DNA of 64,000 nucleotides from Bacillota bacterium (GTDB lineage: Bacteria; Bacillota; Clostridia; Acetivibrionales; DSM-1351): NCBI GenBank assembly GCA_023409265.1, contig JAEYHZ010000014.1:620001-684000 (forward strand). Direction: 5' to 3'. The first letter of the stretch is position 1; each line of letters starts with the position of its first letter. The notes beneath the pieces were generated by a model. The model was not told where the DNA came from and did no database searches. It saw nothing but the letters and a program-made list of their open reading frames with translations. Shown piece after piece: positions 8,335 through 16,704 of the stretch. The translations under genes were made by a program, and so were the position numbers.

Positions 8335-8577
8335 CTACTCCTCTTCATTTTTTACTGATACAGTATTTAAAAGTTCCTCGTATAGCTCACCTTTTCTCTC
8401 TGAAATAGCCTTGTATTGCTGTAATATTTCGTCCTGCTCCTCAACAACATTGCATAACTCTTCAAAATCATCCACCATTTCAGAATGCCATTTTTTCAGA
8501 GAGTAGTATTTTGTGATGTATATCATCGATATGATGAAAAATATTGTCATATAAAAATATGCTACTACTGTTCCCAT
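8335..8577 (-). CDS. Small membrane-anchored phage protein with coiled coil
   Basis: An 80-residue protein: one N-terminal membrane helix (VVAYFYMTIFFIISMIYITKYY), then a charged cytoplasmic helix with heptad pattern (MVDDFEELCNVVEEQDEILQQYKAISERKGELYEELL). It resembles the anchored coiled-coil peptides common in phage early operons, but I know no function. It ends in NEEE with the stop at 8335. Confidence 0.65.
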   Translation of the reverse strand: MGTVVAYFYMTIFFIISMIYITKYYSLKKWHSEMVDDFEELCNVVEEQDEILQQYKAISERKGELYEELLNTVSVKNEEE

Positions 8578-8650
8578 TTATAAAATCCCTACCTTTCGTT
8601 TAAAATTTTCACTAATCCGTGAATTTCCGTCACGAACTCGTGAATTATTC

Positions 8651-9046
8651 TTATAAATCCTCAATCACTATGTATATACCTGGTACTTCAGTCCAGAACT
8701 TTTCTGTTATTTCTGATGCAACCAGAGCATCATCAGTCCAAAATTTCAACTCTGTCATAACATCTTTTAATAGCTTTTGAAGGTTGTCTGTATCAGGCTT
8801 ACTGGTCTTGTACTCTCCGTTTTTATGTTTACCGGTTATCGGGAAGCACCATTTTGTAATTAACCTTACAGCTCCGGTATACTTGTTTTCAGGAATATGT
8901 TTTGCCAGATGTGCCTGCAGTTTTTGTCTGGCTGCCTTTAGCTCGTCTGGTTCATAAAATACTGGTTTACCATTTACAACTCTGACCTGCTTTTCCTGAT
9001 GTGTAGTAGTTGGTGGTTTAAGTAACATAAAAAATTCAGTTCTCAT
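8651..9046 (-). CDS. RusA-like Holliday junction resolvase
   Basis: A 131-residue RusA-family endonuclease, which resolves branched recombination intermediates so that replicated phage DNA can be packaged. The metal-binding motif KPDTDNLQKLLKDVMTEL (about residues 83-100) and the following FWTDDALV are the RusA catalytic aspartates. N-terminus MRTEFFMLLKPPTTTHQEKQ is typical. It lies directly beyond the putative origin region, in line with a role in replication and recombination. Confidence 0.9.
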   Translation of the reverse strand: MRTEFFMLLKPPTTTHQEKQVRVVNGKPVFYEPDELKAARQKLQAHLAKHIPENKYTGAVRLITKWCFPITGKHKNGEYKTSKPDTDNLQKLLKDVMTELKFWTDDALVASEITEKFWTEVPGIYIVIEDL

Positions 9047-9103
9047 TTTCTATCCCCTTCCATTAATTTACATTTAATAAATCTATCAAACAATTTCCCC
9101 TTT

Positions 9104-9165
9104 GTCAGTGCAAGCGTGTCAGTTGTCGTTGCGTGAGCTTTACACGCAACTGACATCGCACTGAC
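9104..9165. repeat. Large nested hairpin next to the iteron-like array
   Basis: Two nested inverted repeats are read directly: outer GTCAGTGC (9104-9111) with GCACTGAC (9158-9165), and inner TTGCGTG with CACGCAA around loop AGCTTTA, extended by TGTCAG/CTGACA. The arms contain TGTCA, the same core as the adjacent array. It lies between the RusA gene and the array and could be an origin stem-loop, or a terminator or attenuator; no T-run follows on either strand, which speaks against a simple terminator. Confidence 0.6.
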
Positions 9166-9208
9166 CACACGAAGGGTGTCAACAAAAAATTTTATATTTT
9201 AATATAAC

Positions 9209-9405
9209 GATTTTGACACCTTTTTTGACACCCTATCAAAAACCTTATTTTTACGATTTTGACACGTATTTTGACACCGTGTCATTTTTTATGTCAAACT
9301 TGTGCTTTTAGGATTTTGACACTAATTTTGATAGTTTATTTTGATGTGTCAAAGTGTCAATTTTTATGTTTTGACACGGTGTCAAAATTAACTGTCAGTG
9401 TCAAA
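9209..9405. repeat. Iteron-like TTTTGACAC array, candidate phage replication origin
   Basis: TTTTGACAC occurs exactly at 9211, 9223, 9257, 9269, 9314 and 9369, and inverted (GTGTCAAAA) at 9379; near matches lie at 9279, 9326, 9346, 9354 and 9398. They form pairs whose starts are 12 bp apart (9211/9223, 9257/9269, 9314/9326) and end in a perfect palindrome, TTTTGACACGGTGTCAAAA (9369-9387). The block between the genes at 9047 and 9388 has no ORF. Arrays of this kind next to a replication initiator usually bind it (known for iteron origins); that this is the origin is inference. Confidence 0.6.
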
Positions 9406-11634
9406 TTCTTCGTTTTTGACATTTGACTTTCTTGTGACAACACCATTATTTATTTCAAAACCACCATGCTCTTTTATCCAATTTTTTACACTGTTTTTAG
9501 ATATTGACAAGTAGTTTTCCAGGTCTGCAATTGTTACATCACCATTAAGTGTATTTGCTTCATATGCATTTTCAATGTCCATTTTTCTATCCTGTTTCTT
9601 TCGGTCTTTCTGTTTGTTGATTTTCTTTAACCCTCTCATGTATGGCTGTTTTTCTCCCTCGGTTTCAACGTCTTTTAAGTTACCAGACGTATCTACTACA
9701 TGAACCGGATAATTAAACCACAGGTTAATCGGAGGAAACTTAGGAAACTCTCTCAACGTACCCTCAATACGCCAGGCTGTACGCTGTTTTACGGCCTTTT
9801 CTGCCTCAAATAAATCCTTCTGCATGTTCTGATATATGTCAGGCGTTAAAAGTCTTTTACAGTGTTCCAACATTAAACTCTGGCTGCACATGTCATCCAG
9901 TGAAACTTCATCCCCCCAATTAGAAACGTTCTTCTTCAGCCATTCCGTACACACACCGCAAATTGCTTTGTTTTCTTCCTGCTTCAGTAGGCTGTCAGTT
10001 AGCTCCAACTCTATCAAGTCCATGAGTGCATCAGGGTCACGGGCAAATACACCGGAACCAGATGCACGGTCCATGCTTCGTTTACCTCCCTGGCTTCCCT
10101 TACTGTGATGGTGGCAATATATCACCGCGCAGCCCAGCTCTGTACACACAAGGTCAAATTGATTACAGAAGTGGGCCATCTGATCAGCGCTGTTTTCATC
10201 ACCCGTGATAACCTTGTATATTGGGTCAATGATAATGGCTATATAGTTTTTCTTGGCAGCTCTGCGGATAAGTTTTGGAGCTAATTTATCCATAGGAACG
10301 GACTTTCCACGAAGATTCCATATATCAATATTCTCAAGGTTGTTGGCCTGCCAGCCAAGTCCCTGGTATACATCTTTGAAACGGTGCAGGCAGCTGGCCC
10401 GGTCAAGCTCAAGATTTACATACATAACCTTACCTTGTGCGCAGGTCCATCCCATCCAAGGTTTACCTTCAGCTATAGCACAGGTTAGTTCAATCAATGC
10501 ATACGATTTACCAGCTTTTGATGGACCGGCAATTAGCATCTTATGTCCCTGCCTGAGAACACCATTTATAAGTGGTGGAGATAATTCCGGTAAGTTATCC
10601 CATATACCGGTAAGGCTTTCGGGCTCCGGCAGGTCATCATTAACACTTTCAATCCATTCCTGCCATTCCTTCCAACTTTCTTTACCAATATTAGTGTCAA
10701 TCAGGAACTGTTTGTTTCCTTTTCGCTCTATCCCTGGCATACGTGATAGCCTGGAAGGGTTTCTGTTCTGGCTGTCTATCTTAAGCCCGTTCTTTTTGCA
10801 AACATTGTATAGATAGTCCACTCGCTTTCGGTACTCGTCATAGCTGCCTGCCTCAACCTTTACAATTGCATGTATACTCTTGCCTCCGGAATGAACCAGA
10901 CAAGCAACAGGAAGCTCCAATTCCCGGATAATTGCGTTCTGTTGGTCAATGTCGGTATCGTCAGATTCTACAAGGGCATACCGGAAATCGGTAACATTCT
11001 CATTTTTTACACCCTTCCCATCCAGAGGGTTAAAGCGGATCCATGCCCCCGCCTCATGTTTATAGTCTCCGATAACACTTCCAATGTCCCCATTACAATT
11101 GTTTAGTTGCTGAATAAGCTCTCCTGCTGTACGGTCATACGCGCCCTTTGTTGGAAGAAACCTACTATCTTTTTCATAACATTCTGTAACATAGCCAACA
11201 TTTTCTGAAGCTTCAAAAAGGGTTTCCAGATATTTAACCAACTGCTCAACAGGATTCCAGTTTTCTGGTTCAGCCACTTCCTTCCCTTCCAACCATGCTT
11301 TATTGATAACAACAAGCTCGTCTTTACTGCCAATGGAATCATCCCAATCCAGTTCATGTCCTGAATCATATTTGGGAAGCCAGCCGTTATCTTTTGCCAT
11401 TTGAACAATTGTACCGGCAGTAACAGGACTAGCAGCTCCATGAAATGTGTCCCATTTTTTAAAGCACTCTCCAGCGCGATACCGTTTTGTATCCTGCCTG
11501 CTCCATGTATCCCATTCAGATGCTGTATGTCCATCCTGTTTTAAAGCCATCCCTACATTTAGCCATTCCTGGTACTCCAATAAAGCAGGGTTTATGTATT
11601 GTAGTAATTCCTGTAAATCAAGTTTGCTGTCCAA
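9388..11634 (-). CDS. Phage primase-helicase fusion with C-terminal HTH
   Basis: A 748-residue replication protein. Residues about 5-85 resemble the PriCT-2 helical domain (YQEWLNVGMALKQDG, FHGAASPVTAGTIVQMAKDNGW). Residues about 190-310 look like an archaeo-eukaryotic primase-type fold, with ESDDTD, SGGKSIHAIV and RNPSRLSRMPG. A RecA-like ATPase follows, Walker A GPSKAGKS at 370-377 and Walker B IAIIIDP near 465-471, as in RepA/AAA_25 helicases. The C-terminus has a helix-turn-helix, TIADLENYLSISKNSVKNWI, suited to DNA binding. The gene ends at the iteron-like array, making it the likely initiator and helicase of the phage. Confidence 0.85.
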   Translation of the reverse strand: MDSKLDLQELLQYINPALLEYQEWLNVGMALKQDGHTASEWDTWSRQDTKRYRAGECFKKWDTFHGAASPVTAGTIVQMAKDNGWLPKYDSGHELDWDDSIGSKDELVVINKAWLEGKEVAEPENWNPVEQLVKYLETLFEASENVGYVTECYEKDSRFLPTKGAYDRTAGELIQQLNNCNGDIGSVIGDYKHEAGAWIRFNPLDGKGVKNENVTDFRYALVESDDTDIDQQNAIIRELELPVACLVHSGGKSIHAIVKVEAGSYDEYRKRVDYLYNVCKKNGLKIDSQNRNPSRLSRMPGIERKGNKQFLIDTNIGKESWKEWQEWIESVNDDLPEPESLTGIWDNLPELSPPLINGVLRQGHKMLIAGPSKAGKSYALIELTCAIAEGKPWMGWTCAQGKVMYVNLELDRASCLHRFKDVYQGLGWQANNLENIDIWNLRGKSVPMDKLAPKLIRRAAKKNYIAIIIDPIYKVITGDENSADQMAHFCNQFDLVCTELGCAVIYCHHHSKGSQGGKRSMDRASGSGVFARDPDALMDLIELELTDSLLKQEENKAICGVCTEWLKKNVSNWGDEVSLDDMCSQSLMLEHCKRLLTPDIYQNMQKDLFEAEKAVKQRTAWRIEGTLREFPKFPPINLWFNYPVHVVDTSGNLKDVETEGEKQPYMRGLKKINKQKDRKKQDRKMDIENAYEANTLNGDVTIADLENYLSISKNSVKNWIKEHGGFEINNGVVTRKSNVKNEEFDTDS

Positions 11635-11637
11635 GAC

Positions 11638-13248
11638 TTATACCTCCCAACTTATTTCATAATTTCTATATTCCGGCTTATACTCGGATGGTGTAATACT
11701 GTTTGGCACTCTCCATCCATTAGCAGCAATCCTGTCAATAAGGTTTTTTGCCCCTTCAAACTGCCAGGTACCTACATGTTGAAATCCGCGTCCTTCTAAA
11801 AACCTTATTTGCTTTGGAGTCGTTAAACCTTCAGTTCTCCGCTTATCAAGTCTTTCAAGTAATTTGGTTGCTTTACCGGCGCTTTCAATTTCATCCGGGA
11901 ATATTCCAAGCTTTTCGAGTGTAGCAATCTGCTTTTCTGAAGGTGGTCCCATTTCCCAGCCAAATGCCGGAACATAGTTAGCCAGATCTTCAGCCTGGAT
12001 GCTCATTTCAAACTGCAGCGGATCCACAAGTTTACGCTTACGGTTTTTCATTTCTGACAATTTCTTTGCCAGCGCTGCTTCCCTTTCGGCAACAACATCC
12101 TCACACGCTTGTTTTTCTGCCATTTCAATGTCAATAGGACAGCCAGCTTCTTCAATACTTTCAGTCATTTTTTGTGCAACTTCCTCTGATTCACATATAA
12201 GTGAAGCAGGGTGGCAGAGCTCATGGCGTTCTGTATGCCAAAGGAAATCAAGTAAAAGAAGATGGTCCTTGCCAGGATGAAGTCGGGTTCCACGTCCAAC
12301 CATTTGAACATATAAGCTTCTTATTTTGGTGGGTCTAAGGATTACAATACAATCGACTGATGTACAGTCCCAGCCTTCAGTTAATAGCATTGAGTTACAG
12401 AGAACGTTGTATTTATCTTCTTCAAAATCATCAAGAATTTGTTTTCTGTCCTGACTTTCGCCGTTGACTTCTGCGGCCCTAAAGCCTTTACTATTAAGAA
12501 TATCTTTGAACTTTTGACTGGTCTTTATCAAAGGAAGGAATACGACTGTTTTGCGATCAAAACAAGATTTTTGCATTTCATCAGCTATCAATTCAAGGTA
12601 TGGGTCCAATGCGTCTCCTAAATCACCGGACTTAAAATCACCGGCCTGAACACTGACACCGGTTAGATCAAGTTTGAGAGGGATCGTTTGGGCTTTTATT
12701 TTACACAGGTACCCTTCCTTTATGGCTCGGGGTAATGTGTACTCATATGCCAACGATTCAAAGAATTGGCCCAAATTTCGCATATCCCCTCTATCTGGTG
12801 TTGCTGTTACCCCTAATACTTTAGCACTGTCAAAATGGCTTAATACACGCTGGTAACTGTCTGATAAACAATGATGGGCTTCATCAATAATTATTGTGTC
12901 AAAATAGTCTTTCGGGAATTGCTGCAGCCTTTTCTCTCTCATTAGTGTTTGAACGGAACCAACCACCACCCGGTACCAACTTCCAAGACAACTATCCTCT
13001 GCCTTTTCTGTTGCACACCCCAGGTTAGTTGATTTTTTAAGTTTATCAGCTGCCTGTTTAAGTAGTTCTTCACGGTGAGCAAGTATTAATACCCGCTCAC
13101 CGTTTCTGACACAATCATCAGTTATTTTTGAAAATATTATTGTTTTCCCCCCACCAGTAACCAGAACAAGAAGTGTTTTTCTGATGCCTTTCAGCCATTC
13201 ATCAAGGACCGCCTTTTTTGCTTCTATCTGGTAAGGTCTTAAATTCAT
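11638..13248 (-). CDS. DEAD/DEAH-box superfamily 2 helicase
   Basis: A 536-residue helicase starting MNLRPYQIEAKKAVLDEW. Motif I is TGGGKTI, motif II is IIDEAHH, motif III GVTATPDRG and motif VI near VQMVGRGTRLHPGKD. Motif I lacks the usual GSGKT spacing (VTGGGKT) but keeps the lysine. The C-terminal 120 residues contain two similar segments beginning SEKQIATLEKLGI and TPKQIRFLEGRGF, a repeat often seen in phage helicases of this class. It lies only three bases upstream of the primase-helicase gene and probably helps remodel forks or recombination intermediates. Confidence 0.92.
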   Translation of the reverse strand: MNLRPYQIEAKKAVLDEWLKGIRKTLLVLVTGGGKTIIFSKITDDCVRNGERVLILAHREELLKQAADKLKKSTNLGCATEKAEDSCLGSWYRVVVGSVQTLMREKRLQQFPKDYFDTIIIDEAHHCLSDSYQRVLSHFDSAKVLGVTATPDRGDMRNLGQFFESLAYEYTLPRAIKEGYLCKIKAQTIPLKLDLTGVSVQAGDFKSGDLGDALDPYLELIADEMQKSCFDRKTVVFLPLIKTSQKFKDILNSKGFRAAEVNGESQDRKQILDDFEEDKYNVLCNSMLLTEGWDCTSVDCIVILRPTKIRSLYVQMVGRGTRLHPGKDHLLLLDFLWHTERHELCHPASLICESEEVAQKMTESIEEAGCPIDIEMAEKQACEDVVAEREAALAKKLSEMKNRKRKLVDPLQFEMSIQAEDLANYVPAFGWEMGPPSEKQIATLEKLGIFPDEIESAGKATKLLERLDKRRTEGLTTPKQIRFLEGRGFQHVGTWQFEGAKNLIDRIAANGWRVPNSITPSEYKPEYRNYEISWEV

Positions 13249-13250
13249 TT

Positions 13251-13730
13251 TTAAAACCTCCCAGCCTCAAAAGTTTTCTGCGTAGATGGTGCCTGCGTAC
13301 TGGTAAATGCGTTTGAATCAGGGTCATAAAATCTTTTAATTTCATTCATAACCACTTCCTGACCTTTTTCATTTTTCCATGTTTTTATGCCAACTTTGCA
13401 TTTACCTTTTGAGCCTACAACAGTATTCCAGTTCATTGTTGCCCGTTCGCCTTTTTTCCTCTGACCAATGGCAGCGAAGAAAGCGCACAACATACCTTCT
13501 GTCTTGGTATGAAGGAAAAGATTATGCTTGATTGTTGTAACTCCTTCAGGTGCATCGATTTTGATATGTATTACAGCCTTGTTGCAGGGTGGTAACTTCT
13601 CACTACCATTATGTCTGGCTCTTTCAAAATCTGTTACCACAAAATCATAATCCCCTTCCGGAAGAGTAATAAACTCCGGACCATCATTCTCAATTACATC
13701 ATTCCAACCTATTTCACGTTCATTATTCAT
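13251..13730 (-). CDS. DUF669 protein, probable single-strand binding partner
   Basis: A 159-residue protein beginning MNNEREIGWNDVIENDGPEF. The order EGDYDFVVTDFERARHNGSEKLPPCNKAVIHIKI and IGQRKKGERATMNWNTVVGSKGKCKVG is the DUF669 pattern. Members lie between Sak4-type recombinases and helicases in many Firmicutes phages and have a beta-barrel character consistent with single-strand DNA binding (family knowledge and context; not proven here). The C-terminal Gln/Thr/Ser-rich tail looks disordered. Confidence 0.8.
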   Translation of the reverse strand: MNNEREIGWNDVIENDGPEFITLPEGDYDFVVTDFERARHNGSEKLPPCNKAVIHIKIDAPEGVTTIKHNLFLHTKTEGMLCAFFAAIGQRKKGERATMNWNTVVGSKGKCKVGIKTWKNEKGQEVVMNEIKRFYDPDSNAFTSTQAPSTQKTFEAGRF

Positions 13731-13809
13731 AAATTAAATCTCCTTTTGATATAAATTTGCTGATCTCTCCGAACTGTTCGGAAACATATTGTAAAAATTT
13801 TTGACAATA

Positions 13810-14049
13810 TTACTTCTGGCCTTTATGAAGCCCAAGTGCGAAAAAATACAACCTTCTTTTACTTACACTTGAGAGCTCACTAATTATATTGTTCAGATCT
13901 TTAACAACTGGTTCTGATTCCTTTTCAAAACTAGATGTGGACTCTTGTGCAATACACACACTACAACTGCAGCCAAGGCAATCCTTATCCTTTCCCTGCT
14001 CTGACATTTTTTCACACTCTTGAGCATCATTAATTTGTTGATTATTCAT
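13810..14049 (-). CDS. Small cysteine-containing phage protein, unknown
   Basis: A 79-residue protein in the recombination cluster. The centre has a cysteine group, GKDKDCLGCSCSVCIAQE, which could bind metal; the C-terminal third is helical (DLNNIISELSSVSKRRLYFFALGLHKGQK). A similar helical RRLYFFALGL tail is frequent in small phage proteins near replication genes. No function is known to me. Confidence 0.65.
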   Translation of the reverse strand: MNNQQINDAQECEKMSEQGKDKDCLGCSCSVCIAQESTSSFEKESEPVVKDLNNIISELSSVSKRRLYFFALGLHKGQK

Positions 14050-14067
14050 TAAATCCTCACTTTCTGC

Positions 14068-15186
14068 TTAAAATGGCGATATCTCCTTACTTCTCAATAA
14101 GTTAATTACATTGAACACCTGAGGCCATGCAGCTATTAGAACACCTGAAACAAAGCTTGGATCATAATTTTTAAATGGTGTATCTACTGGGTAATATTCC
14201 TTATAGGCCACAGCATCCTGTATCTCCTGAAGTGTTACTTGGTTCTCTTTCATTAACTGAACTAAGGCTTTTGGGATTTCTGATAAATCCTCCTGAATTA
14301 TTTCTGGTTGCTGTTTCGGTAAACCAACCGGCTGTGTCTGCTGCTCTGCTTTTGGCTGTTCCTGAACTGGCGGGTTAGCTGTCTGTGGTGGATCCTCCTG
14401 TACGGATGTTTCTGTTTTTTGTACCTGTACCGGTTGATTAAATGGAGGAACTGTTACACCCCGTATAGGAAGGAACGGTGCAAGTACACTGTAATCAAAG
14501 TCAACTTCCGGATTAAGACTGTATCTGTTCTTTGCATCCCAACATGGGTGATGTGATGTATACATGATCCGCCTGCCTCCCTGAGGCTTATTTTTACCTT
14601 TAGTAGTACCCTGCCCGTCAACATTAACCACATATGTCTGATAGTTTACAAAGAAAACAGCATCTGCCCATTCTTTTAGGAGTGGAGCAGTTTTCTTTTG
14701 TAACTTCATTTCCCACCTGTCATATGCCCCCATTTCGTCAGGCTGTTCAAATTTTCTCATTTGAGCGTGGGCAGTAAAAACTACATTAATTCCCATTTCG
14801 ACGATCTCTTCCAAACGACTTAGAAGCTTTCCAAATTCTTCAGCAAGGTAAACATACCCCTTACCATAACCAAAATCTTCTATACCGTTTTTCTGAGATT
14901 TGGCGCATGTATCTTCGGCGCATAATTTCTCTGCCCAGTCTGCTGTATCTATTATTAATGTGTCACACACATGAGGATTTATATAAACATGGTTAACGTC
15001 ATCCATTAACATACTCCAGCAGTATGGCTTTGGAAGTCTCGGAACGTCTAAATGTTTCGTGCTTCCCTCAGTATCAATAAACAAAGGATTAGGAAACTTT
15101 GATGCATAGGTTGACTTTCCTATTCCTTCAGGCCCATATATAACAATCTTTTGAGCACTTTGAATTTTACCTCGTGTTATCTCCAT
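14068..15186 (-). CDS. Sak4-like RecA-fold ATPase, phage recombinase
   Basis: A 372-residue protein of the AAA_24 / Sak4 group. Walker A GPEGIGKST is near residues 19-27 and Walker B DTLIIDTADW near 75-84; the glutamine-bearing VFTAHAQMRKFEQPDE follows. Residues about 265-305 are a proline- and glutamine-rich linker, and the last 60 form a small helical domain. Sak4 proteins promote annealing or strand exchange together with a single-strand binding partner; the DUF669 gene two places downstream fits that role. Start ATG 15184-15186 overlaps no other stop but follows a short coupled gene. Confidence 0.87.
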   Translation of the reverse strand: MEITRGKIQSAQKIVIYGPEGIGKSTYASKFPNPLFIDTEGSTKHLDVPRLPKPYCWSMLMDDVNHVYINPHVCDTLIIDTADWAEKLCAEDTCAKSQKNGIEDFGYGKGYVYLAEEFGKLLSRLEEIVEMGINVVFTAHAQMRKFEQPDEMGAYDRWEMKLQKKTAPLLKEWADAVFFVNYQTYVVNVDGQGTTKGKNKPQGGRRIMYTSHHPCWDAKNRYSLNPEVDFDYSVLAPFLPIRGVTVPPFNQPVQVQKTETSVQEDPPQTANPPVQEQPKAEQQTQPVGLPKQQPEIIQEDLSEIPKALVQLMKENQVTLQEIQDAVAYKEYYPVDTPFKNYDPSFVSGVLIAAWPQVFNVINLLRSKEISPF

Positions 15187-15188
15187 TA

Positions 15189-15293
15189 CTAAATTTCACC
15201 TACCTTCCATTTCTGAATATTTTCTATATTTGGATCGCCGGGATTTTCAGTATTCCCGGCATAACCATTCTTAATTTGATAGAGTATTGTCAT
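15189..15293 (-). CDS. 34-residue microprotein coupled to the Sak4-like gene
   Basis: ATG 15291-15293 with AGGAGG four bases upstream opens a 34-codon frame, MTILYQIKNGYAGNTENPGD followed by a short tail to TAG at 15189-15191. The stop is followed at once by the Sak4-like ATG (TAGTAATGG), so ribosomes could pass directly on. It may be a real micropeptide or a leader that couples translation; the strong ribosome site favours expression. No family recognised. Confidence 0.55.
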   Translation of the reverse strand: MTILYQIKNGYAGNTENPGDPNIENIQKWKVGEI

Positions 15294-15301
15294 TGGTCCT
15301 C

Positions 15302-15526
15302 CTATTCCAGAACACCGCCCAAGTCTATTATCTTTGCTTTGAGCTGTCCTATTTCTTTATTTTTATTATCAATCATGTCGCTATACCTTAATGCTCGGTT
15401 TTCTGCAGCTACTTTGTCTCTCTCAAGCTGTTCTGCCTCCCGTACAAAATCATCAAGCAAATCAATAAGATCCTGCCAGTCAAAGACTTTTTTAGCATTT
15501 TCAATGCGCACGGTTAATTTACTCAT
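15302..15526 (-). CDS. Small coiled-coil phage protein (74 aa)
   Basis: The start at ATG 15524-15526 follows GAGGTC and overlaps the stop of the upstream gene (ATGAGTAA). The 74 residues are almost all helical: VFDWQDLIDLLDDFVREAEQLERDKVAAENRAL and MIDNKNKEIGQLKAKIIDLGG, a heptad pattern. Longer starts in this frame run inside the upstream gene and have no ribosome site. Function unknown; small coiled-coil proteins of this sort are often accessory recombination factors. Confidence 0.65.
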   Translation of the reverse strand: MSKLTVRIENAKKVFDWQDLIDLLDDFVREAEQLERDKVAAENRALRYSDMIDNKNKEIGQLKAKIIDLGGVLE

Positions 15527-16028
15527 AGTTGACCTCGCTTTCAGGTCCAGCAGCCAGTAATACATTTTTAGGCAGCACTGATTTAATAAAGTCAACATCA
15601 ACAGGTGAATCTGGTTGTATAGCCTTATTACTTTCAGGCAGTTCAATACCACATAATTGAAGAAATTCAAGTGCTTTGTCAGGATTTCTTATAGTTTTAA
15701 GACGGCTTTCAATTATTGCGAACTGATCGTAAATCTTATTGTATTCCTGACTTTTTGTTTGAATATATAGAGACTCAAGATGAGTATATAAGGAATCAGT
15801 TCTGTATTGCTTTGAAATATAGCGATTCCCATCATTGTATTTGTTTATTAACTCATGAATAATTTTTACCGAATCATTGAATAGCTTAATATCATACGCC
15901 GCTTCGGTATTTTGTACTATTTGGTTCTTAAATTCAGTTTTACAATTTGTTCTGTGTTGATCTAAGGCCTTATTTTTCAATAAATTAACTGCAGATTTTA
16001 TTTCTGCCATTGTATAGCTTGTTTGCAT
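15519..16028 (-). CDS. Hypothetical phage protein, helical (169 aa)
   Basis: A 169-residue, mainly helical protein starting MQTSYTMAEIKSAVNLLKNK with AAAGGGG upstream. The central part (LFNDSVKIIHELINKYNDGN, LESLYIQTKSQEYNKIYDQF) is amphipathic; the last 30 residues are proline-rich. It lies at the head of the recombination cluster. I do not recognise the family. Confidence 0.6.
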   Translation of the reverse strand: MQTSYTMAEIKSAVNLLKNKALDQHRTNCKTEFKNQIVQNTEAAYDIKLFNDSVKIIHELINKYNDGNRYISKQYRTDSLYTHLESLYIQTKSQEYNKIYDQFAIIESRLKTIRNPDKALEFLQLCGIELPESNKAIQPDSPVDVDFIKSVLPKNVLLAAGPESEVNYE

Positions 16029-16064
16029 CTTTACTTTAACCCCTTTCGTGTTATATAATATTTT

Positions 16065-16376
16065 TTAGGAATTTTTGTTATACGCCACATTTTTTATGGC
16101 GTTTTCTTTTTTATAGTCTAAAACTGTTTTAATGAAACCCACCACGACTAAATAAAGTAATGGTATTAATGCCTCCCCTCCCACTGCCTGGTATCCTCGT
16201 TCTGCATTTGCCATTTGGTTGAGTTCTGGAACTAACAAACAGCTAATGATAAAACCAACTACAGTTAATGCAATTTTCATCATTTTGGAGCACCACGGGC
16301 AAACATAGGGTTTTTTAAGCTTCTTATGTATACTTACATTCCAGGATGCCCCGCACTTTGAGCAAGCAGCTTTCAT
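16065..16376 (-). CDS. Zinc-ribbon membrane protein of the prophage (103 aa)
   Basis: The N-terminus has a four-cysteine ribbon, CSKCGASW and CPWCSKMM, followed by two membrane helices (IALTVVGFIISCLLVPEL and ALIPLLYLVVVGFIKTVL) and a basic tail. It overlaps the preceding gene by four bases. A single-ribbon, two-helix layout suggests a membrane-anchored adaptor, but no role is known to me. Confidence 0.65.
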   Translation of the reverse strand: MKAACSKCGASWNVSIHKKLKKPYVCPWCSKMMKIALTVVGFIISCLLVPELNQMANAERGYQAVGGEALIPLLYLVVVGFIKTVLDYKKENAIKNVAYNKNS

Positions 16377-16687
16377 TCCCTCGCCTCCTCAGATTTTTTA
16401 TAGTTACTTGGCATGTACCTTTCGTTAATGTAAATCTGAATTAATTCTTTGATGCTGGCTTCAAAATCAGGAATATCGTTATATTCTGATTCAAAATCTT
16501 CTTTGCAGACTCTTATAATGTCGCAATCATTAAAAGTCCCTTTGCTGCATTCAAGATCTGCCATAGTACCAAAAAAATTTTCAAATAACCTGCAATCATC
16601 ACCCTGATAAGTTTTTAAAGTGTGTTCCCAAAGTTCTATAGGGCATTGGCAGTGTTCGCAATGTATTTCAATATCTTTATTAATCAC
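16373..16687 (-). CDS. Hypothetical acidic cysteine-rich phage protein (104 aa)
   Basis: A 104-residue protein with a possible metal site in HCEHCQCPIELWEH near residues 9-22, then an acidic middle with several cysteines and a helical C-terminus (SIKELIQIYINERYMP). It begins with GTG or ATG-type codons behind AAAGGGGG and overlaps the zinc-ribbon gene. Function unknown. Confidence 0.6.
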   Translation of the reverse strand: MINKDIEIHCEHCQCPIELWEHTLKTYQGDDCRLFENFFGTMADLECSKGTFNDCDIIRVCKEDFESEYNDIPDFEASIKELIQIYINERYMPSNYKKSEEARE

Positions 16688-16704
16688 TTATATATCCCCC
16701 TTTC

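Noticed and set aside
9209..9387. Possible CRISPR-like array
   Set aside because: Repeats are only 9 bp, occur in both directions and have no spacers of constant length; no cas genes are present. Iteron or operator arrangement fits better.
10253..10816. Plus-strand open frame of 187 codons inside the primase-helicase gene
   Set aside because: Lies wholly antisense to a well-supported gene, no ribosome site and low-complexity, Ser/Leu-rich translation typical of a reverse-strand shadow.
15174..15560. Plus-strand frame of 128 codons opposite the small coiled-coil genes
   Set aside because: Antisense to three tightly coupled minus-strand genes with ribosome sites; composition is that of a shadow.
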